Source: JAEUNX01 sp034004685
Lineage (GTDB): Bacteria > Pseudomonadota > Gammaproteobacteria > Burkholderiales > Rhodocyclaceae
DNA: 64,000 nt
Assembly (NCBI GenBank): GCA_034004685.1
Contig: JAVEWG010000013.1
Span: 1 to 64,000 of the forward strand
Direction: 5' to 3'
Part shown: piece by piece, positions 24,583-32,738 of the stretch
How positions within the stretch are numbered: the first letter of the stretch is position 1
How the letters are laid out: every line of letters begins with the position of its first letter
Position numbers and translations under genes: made by a program
Notes under the pieces: model-generated
Seen by the model: only the letters and a program-made list of their open reading frames with translations
Databases searched by the model: none
Told to the model about the DNA's origin: nothing

Positions 24583-25392
24583 ATGGAACTGAATTTGTAC
24601 GGCAAGCGCGCCCTGGTCACCGGCAGCAGCTCGGGCATCGGCGTGGCCATCGCCCGCCTGCTGGCGGCCGAAGGGGCCTGGGTCGTGGTCCACGGCCGCA
24701 ACCAGGAGCGGGCCCAGGCGGTGGCTGACGGCATCACGGCGGCGGGCGGCCGCGCCGCGGTGGCCTGCGGCGACCTATCCACCGACGAGGGCGCCACCGC
24801 CGTTGCCGACCAGGCCCTGGCCGCCTTTGGCGGCATCGACATCCTGGTGAACAACGCCGGCGGCCAGGGCAAGTCGAAGAATCCGTCCTGGTTCACCACG
24901 GCGGTTTCCGACTGGAGTTACACCTACGAGGCCAACGTACTGGCCGCGGTTCGCCTCATCCACCGCCTGGCTCCGGCCATGAAGGAGCGGGGCTGGGGCC
25001 GGGTGATCAACATCGCCACCGGCGCTGCCATCACCCCCACCTCGGCCCAGCCCGACTACGGCGCCTCCAAGGCCGCCATGCTGAATTTTTCCCTAGGATT
25101 GTCCAAGGCCCTCAAGCGCTCCGGCGTCACCAGCAATGCCGTATCGCCGGGCATGATCCGCACCGAAGGCCTCAACGTCTTCCTGTCCGACCTGGCCACC
25201 AAGCGGGGCTGGGGCGACGACGTCGCCAAAGCCGAGGAGTACGTGGCCAACGGCAGTGGCCAGACAGTGGCCCGCATCGGCGAGGTGGATGACATCGCCT
25301 ACGCCGTGGCCATGCTGGCCAGCCCCCGGGCGGATTTCATCAACGGCACCAATTTCCACGTGGATGGCGGGATTTCCCCGTCCCTCAACTAA
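24583..25392 (+). CDS. SDR family oxidoreductase
   Basis: A 269-residue classical SDR. CGGAGGAG lies upstream of the start. TGSSSGIG, LVNNAGGQG, catalytic Ser in ATGAAITPTS, YGASK and INGTNFHVDGG are all canonical. NNAGGQGKSKNP and the long C-terminal half with SDLATKRGW are found in 3-oxoacyl reductase-like SDRs of catabolic clusters. It is the middle gene of a hydrolase-SDR-SDR operon controlled from operator 3. Confidence 0.87.
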   Translation: MELNLYGKRALVTGSSSGIGVAIARLLAAEGAWVVVHGRNQERAQAVADGITAAGGRAAVACGDLSTDEGATAVADQALAAFGGIDILVNNAGGQGKSKNPSWFTTAVSDWSYTYEANVLAAVRLIHRLAPAMKERGWGRVINIATGAAITPTSAQPDYGASKAAMLNFSLGLSKALKRSGVTSNAVSPGMIRTEGLNVFLSDLATKRGWGDDVAKAEEYVANGSGQTVARIGEVDDIAYAVAMLASPRADFINGTNFHVDGGISPSLN

Positions 25393-25453
25393 GGTACCGG
25401 GGGCCACCCGCCCCCAACGCCAAGAACAACCGCATATTGGAGAATCCCGTTTC

Positions 25454-26278
25454 ATGAACCCAGCTGAAATCAATTTCAAGGATAAGGTCGCCATCATCAC
25501 CGCCGGCGCCAACGGCATCGGCGAGGGCGCCGCCATGGCCATCGCCCGCTTCGGCGGCAACGTGGTCATCGCCGACATCGATGGGGAAAACGGCGAGCGG
25601 GTCGCCGCCGCTGCCCGCGCCCTCGGCCGCGAGGCCCTGTACATTCCGATGGACGCCAAGAAGGCCGATCAGGTCACCGCCATGGTGGACCAGGCCGCCA
25701 GGCACTTTGGCCGCATCGACATCCTGGTAAACAACGCCGGCGGCACCCGCCACCAGAAATTCCTCGACCAGAACGAGGCCAACTGGCGCCGCCTCATCGA
25801 CTTCAACTTCATGAGCATGCTGGCCGCCACCCACGCCGCCGCCAAGGTGATGGTGGCCGGCCAGCGCGGCGGCTGCATCATCAACGTGGCCAGCACCGAA
25901 GGCCTGCGGGCCGCGCCGGGCTTTTCGGTGTATGCCGCCTGCAAGGCCGCGATGGTGTCGCTTACCCGCTCCATGGCCCTGGAACTGTCGGAATACAACA
26001 TCCGCAGCTTCGCCCTGGCGCCTGACATGATCCTGACCCCCGGCCTGAAGCCCTTCCTGGAGGCCGCCACGCCCCAACAGAAGGCGGCCCAGCTGGGCTA
26101 CATTCCCTTGGGACGCCTGGGCACCATCGAGGAAATCGGTAACGTCGCCGCCTTCCTGGCCTCCGACATGGCCGCCTACCTCAACGGCGTCACTATCCCG
26201 GTGGATGCCGGCGCCACCGCCTCCAGCGGCTGGACCCGGGGTCCCGACAACGCCTACTGGGCCCTCTATCACGCCTGA
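25454..26278 (+). CDS. SDR family oxidoreductase
   Basis: A 274-residue classical SDR. The start at 25454 follows GGAG. TAGANGIG (cofactor), DIDGENG (Asp at the end of beta-2 suggests NAD preference), LVNNAGGTR, VASTEGLRAAPG and YAACK are present. The final 25 residues, ending GWTRGPDNAYWALYHA, are an extension beyond the core. It ends the operon, and operator 4 begins 80 bases downstream. Confidence 0.87.
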   Translation: MNPAEINFKDKVAIITAGANGIGEGAAMAIARFGGNVVIADIDGENGERVAAAARALGREALYIPMDAKKADQVTAMVDQAARHFGRIDILVNNAGGTRHQKFLDQNEANWRRLIDFNFMSMLAATHAAAKVMVAGQRGGCIINVASTEGLRAAPGFSVYAACKAAMVSLTRSMALELSEYNIRSFALAPDMILTPGLKPFLEAATPQQKAAQLGYIPLGRLGTIEEIGNVAAFLASDMAAYLNGVTIPVDAGATASSGWTRGPDNAYWALYHA

Positions 26279-26357
26279 CCCCCAGGCCGGCGCTGCCATT
26301 GCGGCTCAAGAGGATAATATTTTCAACCCTGGGCGCAGGTAGCGTCCCGGGGGGCTT

Positions 26358-26376
26358 AAATGATAAAGTGTCAGTT
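26358..26376. promoter_or_regulatory. Regulon operator copy 4
   Basis: AAATGATAAAGTGTCAGTT, 85 bases upstream of the synthase-DUF35 gene. Its reverse complement is identical over all 19 bases to copy 5 at 32620. Confidence 0.78.
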
Positions 26377-26460
26377 GTTTTTTCGTGGCGCGGAAAGCCG
26401 GTCGCGGCCTATCGGAATCAGCGGTTGGCGGACTTGCTCCGTTAAATAAAGGGCATATCG

Positions 26461-27915
26461 ATGAACTTTGGAATTCTTGCTTACGGCGCTTACCTGCCGC
26501 GCCGGCGCCTCCCGCGGCGCTCCATGATTGAGGCCAACGCCTGGTTCGACTCGAGCCTGCGCGGCCTGGGTAAAGGCGAGCGCACCATGTGCGGCTGGGA
26601 TGAAGATCCCATCACCATGGCGGTGGACGCCGCCCGGGACGCATTGAAGGGTAGCGACGCCAGCGCCATCAAGTCGGTGCTGTTCGCTTCCACCACCTTC
26701 CCCTTCCTGGATCGTCTGAATTCGGGGGTGGTCGCCGCCGCCCTGAATCTGTCGGAAGACATCGCTGCCGCCGATCTGGGCGCCTGTCAGCGGGCCGCCA
26801 CCTCGGCCCTCGCCCAGGCCTTCAACGGCACGGGCACCACTCTGGTGGTGTCCGCCGAGCAGCGCAAGACCAAGGCCGCCAGCCCCCTGGAACTCACCAG
26901 CGGCGACGGCGCCGCCGCCATCCTGGTGGGCGAGGGCAATCCCATCGCCAAGCTGCTGGCCAAATCCTCCGGCACCCAGGATTTCGTGGATCACTATCGC
27001 ACCATCGAGTCCGAATACGATTACCGCTGGGAAGACCGCTGGGTGCGTGACGAAGGCTTCCTCAAGCTGATCACTCCGGTGGTGGCCCGCTGCCTGAAGA
27101 GCGCTGGTCTGACCGGCGCCGACGTCACCCACTTCTGCCTGCCCACCACTCTGGCCAAGGGCGCCGACGCCATCGCCAAGAAAGTCGGCATCGCCCCCGA
27201 AGCCGTGCGGGACAACCTGCAACTGGTCTGCGGCGACACCGGCACTGCCCATCCCCTGGTGATGCTGGCCGACGTCCTGGCCGTGGCCAAGCCGGGCGAT
27301 CGCATCCTGGTGGCGGCCTTTGGCCAGGGCGCCGACGCCCTGCTGTTCGAAGTCACCGAAGCCATCAAGGATTTCGCCCCGGTTCGCGGCGTGCAGGGCC
27401 ACCTGGCCCGCCGCAAGGAAGAGCCCAACTACATCAAGTTCCTGGCCTTCCGGGACGGCATCGATCTGGAACGGGGCATCCGCTCCGAGCAGGACAAGCA
27501 GACCCCCCTGGCCATGATGTGGCGTAACCGGGCCGCCTACACCTCCATGGTGGGCGGCAAGTGCACCAAGTGTGGCACGCCCCAGTACCCGTCCAGCCGC
27601 ATCTGCGTAAACCCCGAGTGCACCGCGGTGGACAGCCAGGAGCCCTACAGCTTCGCCGACAAGATCGGTCGCATCAATTCCTACACGGCCGACCTGCTGG
27701 CCTATTCACCCGAGCCCCCCTCCTGCTACGGCATGATCGAGTTCAAGGAAGGCGGCCGCTGGATGATGGACATGATCGACATGGAACCCGCCGACCTGGC
27801 CGTGGGACTGGAAATGCGCATGGTCTTCCGCATCCGCGACACGGATCCCCAGCGCGGCTTCCGCCGTTACCACTGGAAGGCGACTCCGGCCGCCGACATC
27901 AAGAAGGGAGCCTGA
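26461..27915 (+). CDS. HMG-CoA synthase / KAS III-like protein fused to a Zn-ribbon DUF35 domain
   Basis: A 484-residue fusion. Residues 1 to about 330 form a ketoacyl-synthase/HMG-CoA-synthase fold with active-site C109 in LGACQRAATSA, which condenses or cleaves acyl-CoA thioesters. Residues from about 360 carry a zinc ribbon (GKCTKCGTPQYPSS and CVNPEC) and an OB-fold. An SCPx-type thiolase starts 2 bases downstream. Archaeal HMG-CoA synthase, thiolase and DUF35 form one complex that channels acetoacetyl-CoA, and the same three modules are present here as two genes. In this catabolic island the direction may be reversed, giving aldol-type C-C cleavage (inference). Confidence 0.86.
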   Translation: MNFGILAYGAYLPRRRLPRRSMIEANAWFDSSLRGLGKGERTMCGWDEDPITMAVDAARDALKGSDASAIKSVLFASTTFPFLDRLNSGVVAAALNLSEDIAAADLGACQRAATSALAQAFNGTGTTLVVSAEQRKTKAASPLELTSGDGAAAILVGEGNPIAKLLAKSSGTQDFVDHYRTIESEYDYRWEDRWVRDEGFLKLITPVVARCLKSAGLTGADVTHFCLPTTLAKGADAIAKKVGIAPEAVRDNLQLVCGDTGTAHPLVMLADVLAVAKPGDRILVAAFGQGADALLFEVTEAIKDFAPVRGVQGHLARRKEEPNYIKFLAFRDGIDLERGIRSEQDKQTPLAMMWRNRAAYTSMVGGKCTKCGTPQYPSSRICVNPECTAVDSQEPYSFADKIGRINSYTADLLAYSPEPPSCYGMIEFKEGGRWMMDMIDMEPADLAVGLEMRMVFRIRDTDPQRGFRRYHWKATPAADIKKGA

Positions 27916-27917
27916 CC

Positions 27918-29123
27918 ATGGCAAAAGGTATTAAAGACAAGGTTGCCATTCTCGGCATGGGTTGCACCCGCTTTGGCGAGCGCTTCGACATGGAAGCCCA
28001 GGACCTGATGGTGGAAGCCTACCTGGAGGCCATGACCGACGCCGGCATCGAAGCCAAGCAGATCGACGCCGCCTGGCTGGCCACCGGCTCCCCGGAATTC
28101 CACCTGGGCAACTCCGCCCTGGCGCTGACCAGTACCCTGCGTCTGCCCTACATCCCCACCACCCGGGTGGAAAACTTCTGCGCCAGCGGCACCGAGGCCT
28201 TCCGTGGCGCGGTGTATGCCGTGGCCTCCGGCGCGGCGGACATCGCCATCGCCCTGGGCGTGGAGAAGTGCAAGGACGCCGGTTTCGGTGGTCTGCCCCC
28301 CGTCGGTCGCCCCATGAACTCCAAGTTCATCTGGCCCAGCGTGTCCGCCCCGGGCAGCTTTGCCCAGCTGGCCACCGCCTATACCAGCAAGTTCGGCACC
28401 GACCCCAAGGACCTGAAGCGGGCCATGGCCCATATTTCGGTGAAGAGCCATGACAACGGCTCCCGCAACCCGAAGGCCCACCTGCGCACCAAACTGACCA
28501 TCGACGCCGTGCTGAACGCGCCGATGATCGCCGATCCCCTGGGCTTGTTCGACTGCTGCGGCGTCTCCGACGGCGCCGCCTGCGCCATCGTCACCACCCC
28601 CGAGATCGCCCGCAGCCTGGGCAAGAAGGATCTGGTCTCGGTCAAGGCCCTGCAACTGGCCGGCTCCAACGGTTCAGAAGCACAGTTTAACGCCTGGGAC
28701 GGCAGTTATTTCGGCACCACCAAGGCCGCCGCCAAGCGCGCCTACGCCGAAGCCGGCATCACCGATCCGCGCAAGGAGCTGGACCTGATCGAGGTGCACG
28801 ACTGCTTCTCCATCACCGAGCTGGTGACCATGGAAGACCTGTTCATCTCCGCGGAAGGCACGGCGGTGAAGGACATCCTGGACGGGTTCTATGATGCCGA
28901 TGGCACCATCCCCTGCCAGATCGACGGCGGTCTCAAGTGCTTCGGCCACCCGGTGGGCGCTTCCGGCATCCGCATGATCTACGAGAACTATCTCCAGATC
29001 CTGGGCCGTGCCGGCGACCGTCAGCGTCAGGACAACCCCCGCATCGGCCTCGGCCACAACGTGGGCGGCTATCCCCACCAAGGTATCTGCGCGATCTCTA
29101 TCGTCGGCGCCTACGAAGGCTGA
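27918..29123 (+). CDS. SCPx-type thiolase, second copy
   Basis: A 401-residue thiolase. ATG at 27918 lies 2 bases after the preceding stop, with GGGAG in the end of that gene as ribosome-binding site. Nucleophile C88 lies in ENFCASGTEAF, the HDCFS motif and GHPVGASG follow, and the C-terminus has GHNVGGYP. It is only distantly similar to the thiolase at 6548-7729, so the two are not recent duplicates. Tight coupling to the synthase-DUF35 fusion strongly suggests a physical complex. A strong terminator ends the unit. Confidence 0.9.
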   Translation: MAKGIKDKVAILGMGCTRFGERFDMEAQDLMVEAYLEAMTDAGIEAKQIDAAWLATGSPEFHLGNSALALTSTLRLPYIPTTRVENFCASGTEAFRGAVYAVASGAADIAIALGVEKCKDAGFGGLPPVGRPMNSKFIWPSVSAPGSFAQLATAYTSKFGTDPKDLKRAMAHISVKSHDNGSRNPKAHLRTKLTIDAVLNAPMIADPLGLFDCCGVSDGAACAIVTTPEIARSLGKKDLVSVKALQLAGSNGSEAQFNAWDGSYFGTTKAAAKRAYAEAGITDPRKELDLIEVHDCFSITELVTMEDLFISAEGTAVKDILDGFYDADGTIPCQIDGGLKCFGHPVGASGIRMIYENYLQILGRAGDRQRQDNPRIGLGHNVGGYPHQGICAISIVGAYEG

Positions 29124-29144
29124 CCCCCTCGCTCCAGGCCCAAG

Positions 29145-29184
29145 AAAAAGCCTCGCCCCTTATCAGGGGCGAGGCTTTTTTTTT
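29145..29184. terminator. Intrinsic terminator between convergent operons
   Basis: Stem AGCCTCGCCCCT/AGGGGCGAGGCT with a 4-base loop, five A residues on the left and eight or more T residues on the right. It ends the thiolase operon and can act in reverse on the alcohol dehydrogenase operon. Confidence 0.93.
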
Positions 29185-29206
29185 GCCGTTGACCCGACCG
29201 GGGCCG

Positions 29207-30226
29207 TCAGGCGGCGAACGCCACGATCACCTTGGCCGATGCCTTGCCGTCCGCCGCCGTCTTGAAGGCCGCCTCGAATTCTTCCACCGGGAAGACATGG
29301 CTGACCAGGGCCGTGAGATCCACCTGATCATCCCCCAGCATGGCCAACACATCGGGAAATTCGGTGGGGTAGCAGATGGACCCCCGAACCACCAGTTCCT
29401 TGGTCATGATCTGATTCATGTCCAGGGGCAGGGGTTGTTTGTGGGCCGCCACGATGACGATCCGCGCTCCGCTCCTGGCCATGCCCACCGCATCGGCAAT
29501 CAGTGGACCAAAGCCGGCGGCATCCAGGAACAGGTCGGCGCCCACGCTCTTCTGGCCGGTCATGGGGTGCCGCACCACGCCGAAAAGCGCCCCCAGTTCT
29601 TCCTTGAGATCGCTCCTGGCGGGATTGACCACGGCACTCGCGCCCAGGGCCAGGGCCCGTTGCAGCCGCTCCTCCACCACATCCACCGCCACGATGTCCT
29701 TCACCCCGAGGTAGTGCAGGGACGCCACCATGCCCAGCCCGATGGGGCCGGCGCCCAACACCACCACCTTGTCCCCCGGCTGCGCCCCGCCCACATGGAT
29801 GGCATGGCGCCCCACCGCCAGGGGCTCGGCGAGCACCGCCCGCTGGAAACTCATGGCATCCGGGATGGGATGGATGGCGCCCCCCAGGGTGGCATTCCTC
29901 ACCAGCAGGAACTCACCACAGCCACCGGCATCGGACCCGATGCCGATGTTGTTGCCGCCCTTCATCGGATCCACCACCACCCGCTGCCCCACCTGGAGGC
30001 CAGCGACTTCCGACCCTAGGGCGGCGATCACCCCGGCCACCTCGTGGCCGACGGGAATGGGGGACTTGGCCGGCCCGCCCGGGCCGCCCTGATGAACGAA
30101 ATGCAAATCGCTGCCGCAGATGCCGAAAGCCGCCACCTTGACCACCACATCCCGCTCGGTGGCGGGCGGCAGTTCCACCTCGTCCAGGCGCAAGTCATGG
30201 GGGCCGTGCAAGCGTACTTGTCTCAT
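29207..30226 (-). CDS. Zinc-dependent medium-chain alcohol dehydrogenase
   Basis: A 339-residue MDR protein oxidising an alcohol with NAD(P). Catalytic zinc ligands C37 (ICGSD) and H61-E62 (GHEVAG) are present, with Rossmann motif VVLGAGPIGLG. The four-Cys structural-zinc lobe is absent; that region reads KGGNNIGIGSDAGGCGEF. Last gene of the minus-strand operon that begins at 32567. The substrate probably comes from the pathway served by the neighbouring SDR genes. Confidence 0.88.
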   Translation of the reverse strand: MRQVRLHGPHDLRLDEVELPPATERDVVVKVAAFGICGSDLHFVHQGGPGGPAKSPIPVGHEVAGVIAALGSEVAGLQVGQRVVVDPMKGGNNIGIGSDAGGCGEFLLVRNATLGGAIHPIPDAMSFQRAVLAEPLAVGRHAIHVGGAQPGDKVVVLGAGPIGLGMVASLHYLGVKDIVAVDVVEERLQRALALGASAVVNPARSDLKEELGALFGVVRHPMTGQKSVGADLFLDAAGFGPLIADAVGMARSGARIVIVAAHKQPLPLDMNQIMTKELVVRGSICYPTEFPDVLAMLGDDQVDLTALVSHVFPVEEFEAAFKTAADGKASAKVIVAFAA

Positions 30227-30285
30227 GGAGGATCCCTTCTCATCGTTTTAGTCACCGTGGCGGCGCGAAAGCCCCGCCCGGAACA

Positions 30286-30816
30286 TCAAGCCTTGCCGTG
30301 CTCCGCTTTTTCCTTCTCCTGACGCACCATGGCATGGCAGCTGGCGATGGGCGTCGTGCCATCGAACACCACGGCGCCTCGCTGGGTATCCCGATAGCCA
30401 CCGATGGTCTGGATGGCCGTGCCAGTAATCGCCACCAGCATGTCCTGAAGGTGGGTGCAGCCCTTGCCGCCGCCAAACAGTTCCCTCACCTTCTTGTTCC
30501 AGCCCGAAGCGACGCGCAAGCCGATCAGGCCCCGGTAGGCCGCCTCGATCTCGCAACAAATCGCCATGGGCGTGGAATCCATGGCGCAAGCCACGTCCCT
30601 CACCTCCAGGTTGTCGTCCAGGGTCAGGCGCAGCCAGATATCGTGCACCGGCTGGCCAGCGGCCCGGTCACCCCGTTCACGGCTGGGGTAGGTATAGGTT
30701 CTCAGGTCCACCAGGTGGCCCTCGATATCCCACATGCCATCCCGGCGGCGGTAGCCCCGGCATTCGACATTGCGGATTTGAAGCCAGTCTCTGGCTTCCG
30801 GTTCTGGTAAGGGCAT
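30286..30816 (-). CDS. DUF2889 family protein
   Basis: A 176-residue protein with the DUF2889 pattern: ECRGYRRRDGMWDIEGHLVD, PVHDIWLRLTLDDNLEVRD, AYRGLIGLRVASGWNKKVRE and GGKGCTHLQDML. The start at 30816 follows GGAG. No signal or membrane segment. It shares the CTHL-D core with the tandem proteins at 14246-15875 but is shorter and otherwise diverged. Flanked by SDR and alcohol dehydrogenase genes in one operon. Biochemical function of the family is unknown to me. Confidence 0.78.
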   Translation of the reverse strand: MPLPEPEARDWLQIRNVECRGYRRRDGMWDIEGHLVDLRTYTYPSRERGDRAAGQPVHDIWLRLTLDDNLEVRDVACAMDSTPMAICCEIEAAYRGLIGLRVASGWNKKVRELFGGGKGCTHLQDMLVAITGTAIQTIGGYRDTQRGAVVFDGTTPIASCHAMVRQEKEKAEHGKA

Positions 30817-30845
30817 TTCAACAACTCCAACTCACAGCAAATTGA

Positions 30846-31667
30846 TCAAGCGCTGACGCCCAGCTGGCCCCAGCGCAGGGCGGCGATGGTTCCACCATCC
30901 ACCCGCAGGTCGATACCCGTGACAAAACTGGCCGAAGGTCCACTCACCCACTCCACCGCGCTGGCGATATCGTCGGGGGTGCCGATGCGCTGCATCGGGG
31001 TGCCGGCCAGCACCGCCGCCACCTGGGGGTGCTCCTTCAGTTCCAGGCGCCCCTGGGCCGTGGAAGTCAGGCCGGGGCTGATGGTCACCAGCCGTGCGCC
31101 CTGCCTGGCCCAGGCGAGGGACTGGACCTCCACCCGTACCTGGTTGCCCCGCTTGGCCACCAGATAGGCGTTGCTCTTGTCGTCCCAGGCCGGCACGGTA
31201 CGCACCGCCCCCATCAACGCGTCCAGGGGCGCCAGGGCGAAAGCCCGCTCCACCTCTGGCGTGAGCTGGACGAACTGGGCCCCCATGCTGGCGATGACGA
31301 CCCCCACCGAGCCGGGGCCGGCCAGGGGCAGAAAGGCTTCCAGCAAGCGGGCGGTACCCACCATGTTCACCTCGAAGATCTTTTCGGCCGAGGGTGCCTG
31401 GGCCTGGGAAATGGCCGCAGTGTGCACCAGGGTTTTCAAGCCCCCCGCCCCAGCCACCGCGTCCGCCAGAGCCTGGGGCGCGGCCGGATCCCCCAGATCA
31501 AGGACGCAGGACACCACGTCCAGGCCATCGTCCCGCAAAGTGGTCGCGGCCTCATCCACCCGGCGCCCATCCACGTCGGTAATCACCAAGCGTCGGCCGG
31601 AACCCAGCCGACGAGCGCAAGCCAGGCCCATGGTGCCCAGGCCGGTTACGACCACCACTTCTTTCAT
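30846..31667 (-). CDS. SDR family oxidoreductase
   Basis: A 273-residue SDR. The start at 31667 is preferred over 31673 because AGGAAG is then correctly spaced. The cofactor loop is VTGLGTMGLA, where TGxxxGxG is degenerate (TGLGTMG). LVHTAAIS replaces NNAG, S of IASMGAQ and YLVAK form the active site, and FVTGIDLRVDGG ends the core. The active-site Ser-to-Tyr distance is longer than usual because of an insert (about 30 residues, ending AWDDKSNAYLVAK). Similar inserts occur in 3-alpha-HSD/carbonyl-reductase-like SDRs. Substrate unknown. Confidence 0.83.
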   Translation of the reverse strand: MKEVVVVTGLGTMGLACARRLGSGRRLVITDVDGRRVDEAATTLRDDGLDVVSCVLDLGDPAAPQALADAVAGAGGLKTLVHTAAISQAQAPSAEKIFEVNMVGTARLLEAFLPLAGPGSVGVVIASMGAQFVQLTPEVERAFALAPLDALMGAVRTVPAWDDKSNAYLVAKRGNQVRVEVQSLAWARQGARLVTISPGLTSTAQGRLELKEHPQVAAVLAGTPMQRIGTPDDIASAVEWVSGPSASFVTGIDLRVDGGTIAALRWGQLGVSA

Positions 31668-31754
31668 GGACATCTTCCTGGAAATGTTTCAATTGCTGAT
31701 CCGGCAGCCCTCGCGGGCTGGCCGGATCGTCATCGACCGCCGGCGACGGCGCGT

Positions 31755-32567
31755 TCAGTGCCCGAGGCCGCCGTGCTGGGCGGCATAGGCCAGCAGGTCA
31801 GCGTTGGCCGGATTGTGGGCCAGCATGCCCCCGTCGATCACATAGGGATGGCCATTGATGTAGCGGGCTTCGTCGGAGGCCAAGAAGCACACCAGATTGG
31901 CGATATCGTCCGGCTCGCCGATCTGCCTGGTGAGGACATGGCGTTGCATCACCTCCACCACGTCGGCCGCCACGGTCTTGGCCGCCTCGGTGAGCACCAG
32001 GCCCGGCAGCACCGCGTTGCAGCGGATCCCCTGGGCGCCGTGCTGGGTGGCAATCTGACGGGTCAGGCCGAGAATCGCCGCCTTCGATACGTTGTAGGCG
32101 ATGCGGGAAACGTCCCCGGACAAAGCCCCGCAGGAAGCGGTATTGACGATGGCGCCCCCACCGGCGGCGATCATGTGGGGCAGGGCGAACTTGCAGGCGG
32201 CCAGGAAACCCCGCACGTTCACCGCCATCACCAGATCCCAGGTCTCGAAATCGATGTGGATGGCGTCGGTGTCCTTGGCATGCACCGCCGGAGCGGTGAT
32301 CGCCGCGTTGTTGTGGAGCACGTCGATGCGCCCGTAGCGGGCGAAGGTCGCAGCCACCAGTTTCTCCACGGATACCACATCCCCCGCGTCGAACTGGCAT
32401 GCCATTGCGTCGCTCCCCAGTTCCTTGGCCAGGGCCTCGGCCGGCGCCAGGTTCACGTCCGCCACCACCACCTTGGCCCCCTCCGCCGTCAGACGCCGAC
32501 AGGTTGCCGCCCCGATGCCCGACGCCCCGCCAGTTACGATGGCGACCCGCCCTTTGAACCGCTCCAT
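31755..32567 (-). CDS. SDR family oxidoreductase
   Basis: A 270-residue classical SDR, first gene of its operon. The start at 32567 follows GGAGGAG. TGGASGIG, VVADVN (Asp, NAD-type), LHNNAAIT, TASCGALSGDVS and YNVSK are canonical, and INGHPYVIDGG is near the C-terminus. Operator copy 5 lies 53 bases upstream. Probably oxidises a hydroxy intermediate of the regulated pathway. Confidence 0.87.
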   Translation of the reverse strand: MERFKGRVAIVTGGASGIGAATCRRLTAEGAKVVVADVNLAPAEALAKELGSDAMACQFDAGDVVSVEKLVAATFARYGRIDVLHNNAAITAPAVHAKDTDAIHIDFETWDLVMAVNVRGFLAACKFALPHMIAAGGGAIVNTASCGALSGDVSRIAYNVSKAAILGLTRQIATQHGAQGIRCNAVLPGLVLTEAAKTVAADVVEVMQRHVLTRQIGEPDDIANLVCFLASDEARYINGHPYVIDGGMLAHNPANADLLAYAAQHGGLGH

Positions 32568-32619
32568 ATCGCGCTCCTCCAAGTTATTGTTTTCAGCCAG
32601 ACCCCAGTGCGTCCAGACG

Positions 32620-32638
32620 AACTGACACTTTATCATTT
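32620..32638. promoter_or_regulatory. Regulon operator copy 5
   Basis: AACTGACACTTTATCATTT, the exact reverse complement of copy 4. It lies 53 bases upstream of the SDR start at 32567 and 101 bases upstream of the divergent M61 peptidase start. Confidence 0.78.
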
Positions 32639-32738
32639 CAGAGAATCCGCCACACTTCATCCTGCCCACCTAGTCCCAGGGCTGGTGCAGGCGCGAAGAG
32701 GTCATAAAATCGAGGCTTCCCCACCCCAGCATTCGTTC

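Noticed and set aside
5472..32638. KstR or KstR2 binding sites of the mycobacterial type
   Set aside because: The five palindromes have different arms and spacing from the KstR and KstR2 motifs I know, despite the steroid-like gene set.
31029..32738. Long in-frame extension upstream of the M61 peptidase
   Set aside because: The extension is antisense to two SDR genes and spans operator copy 5. Peptidase homology begins at 32739.
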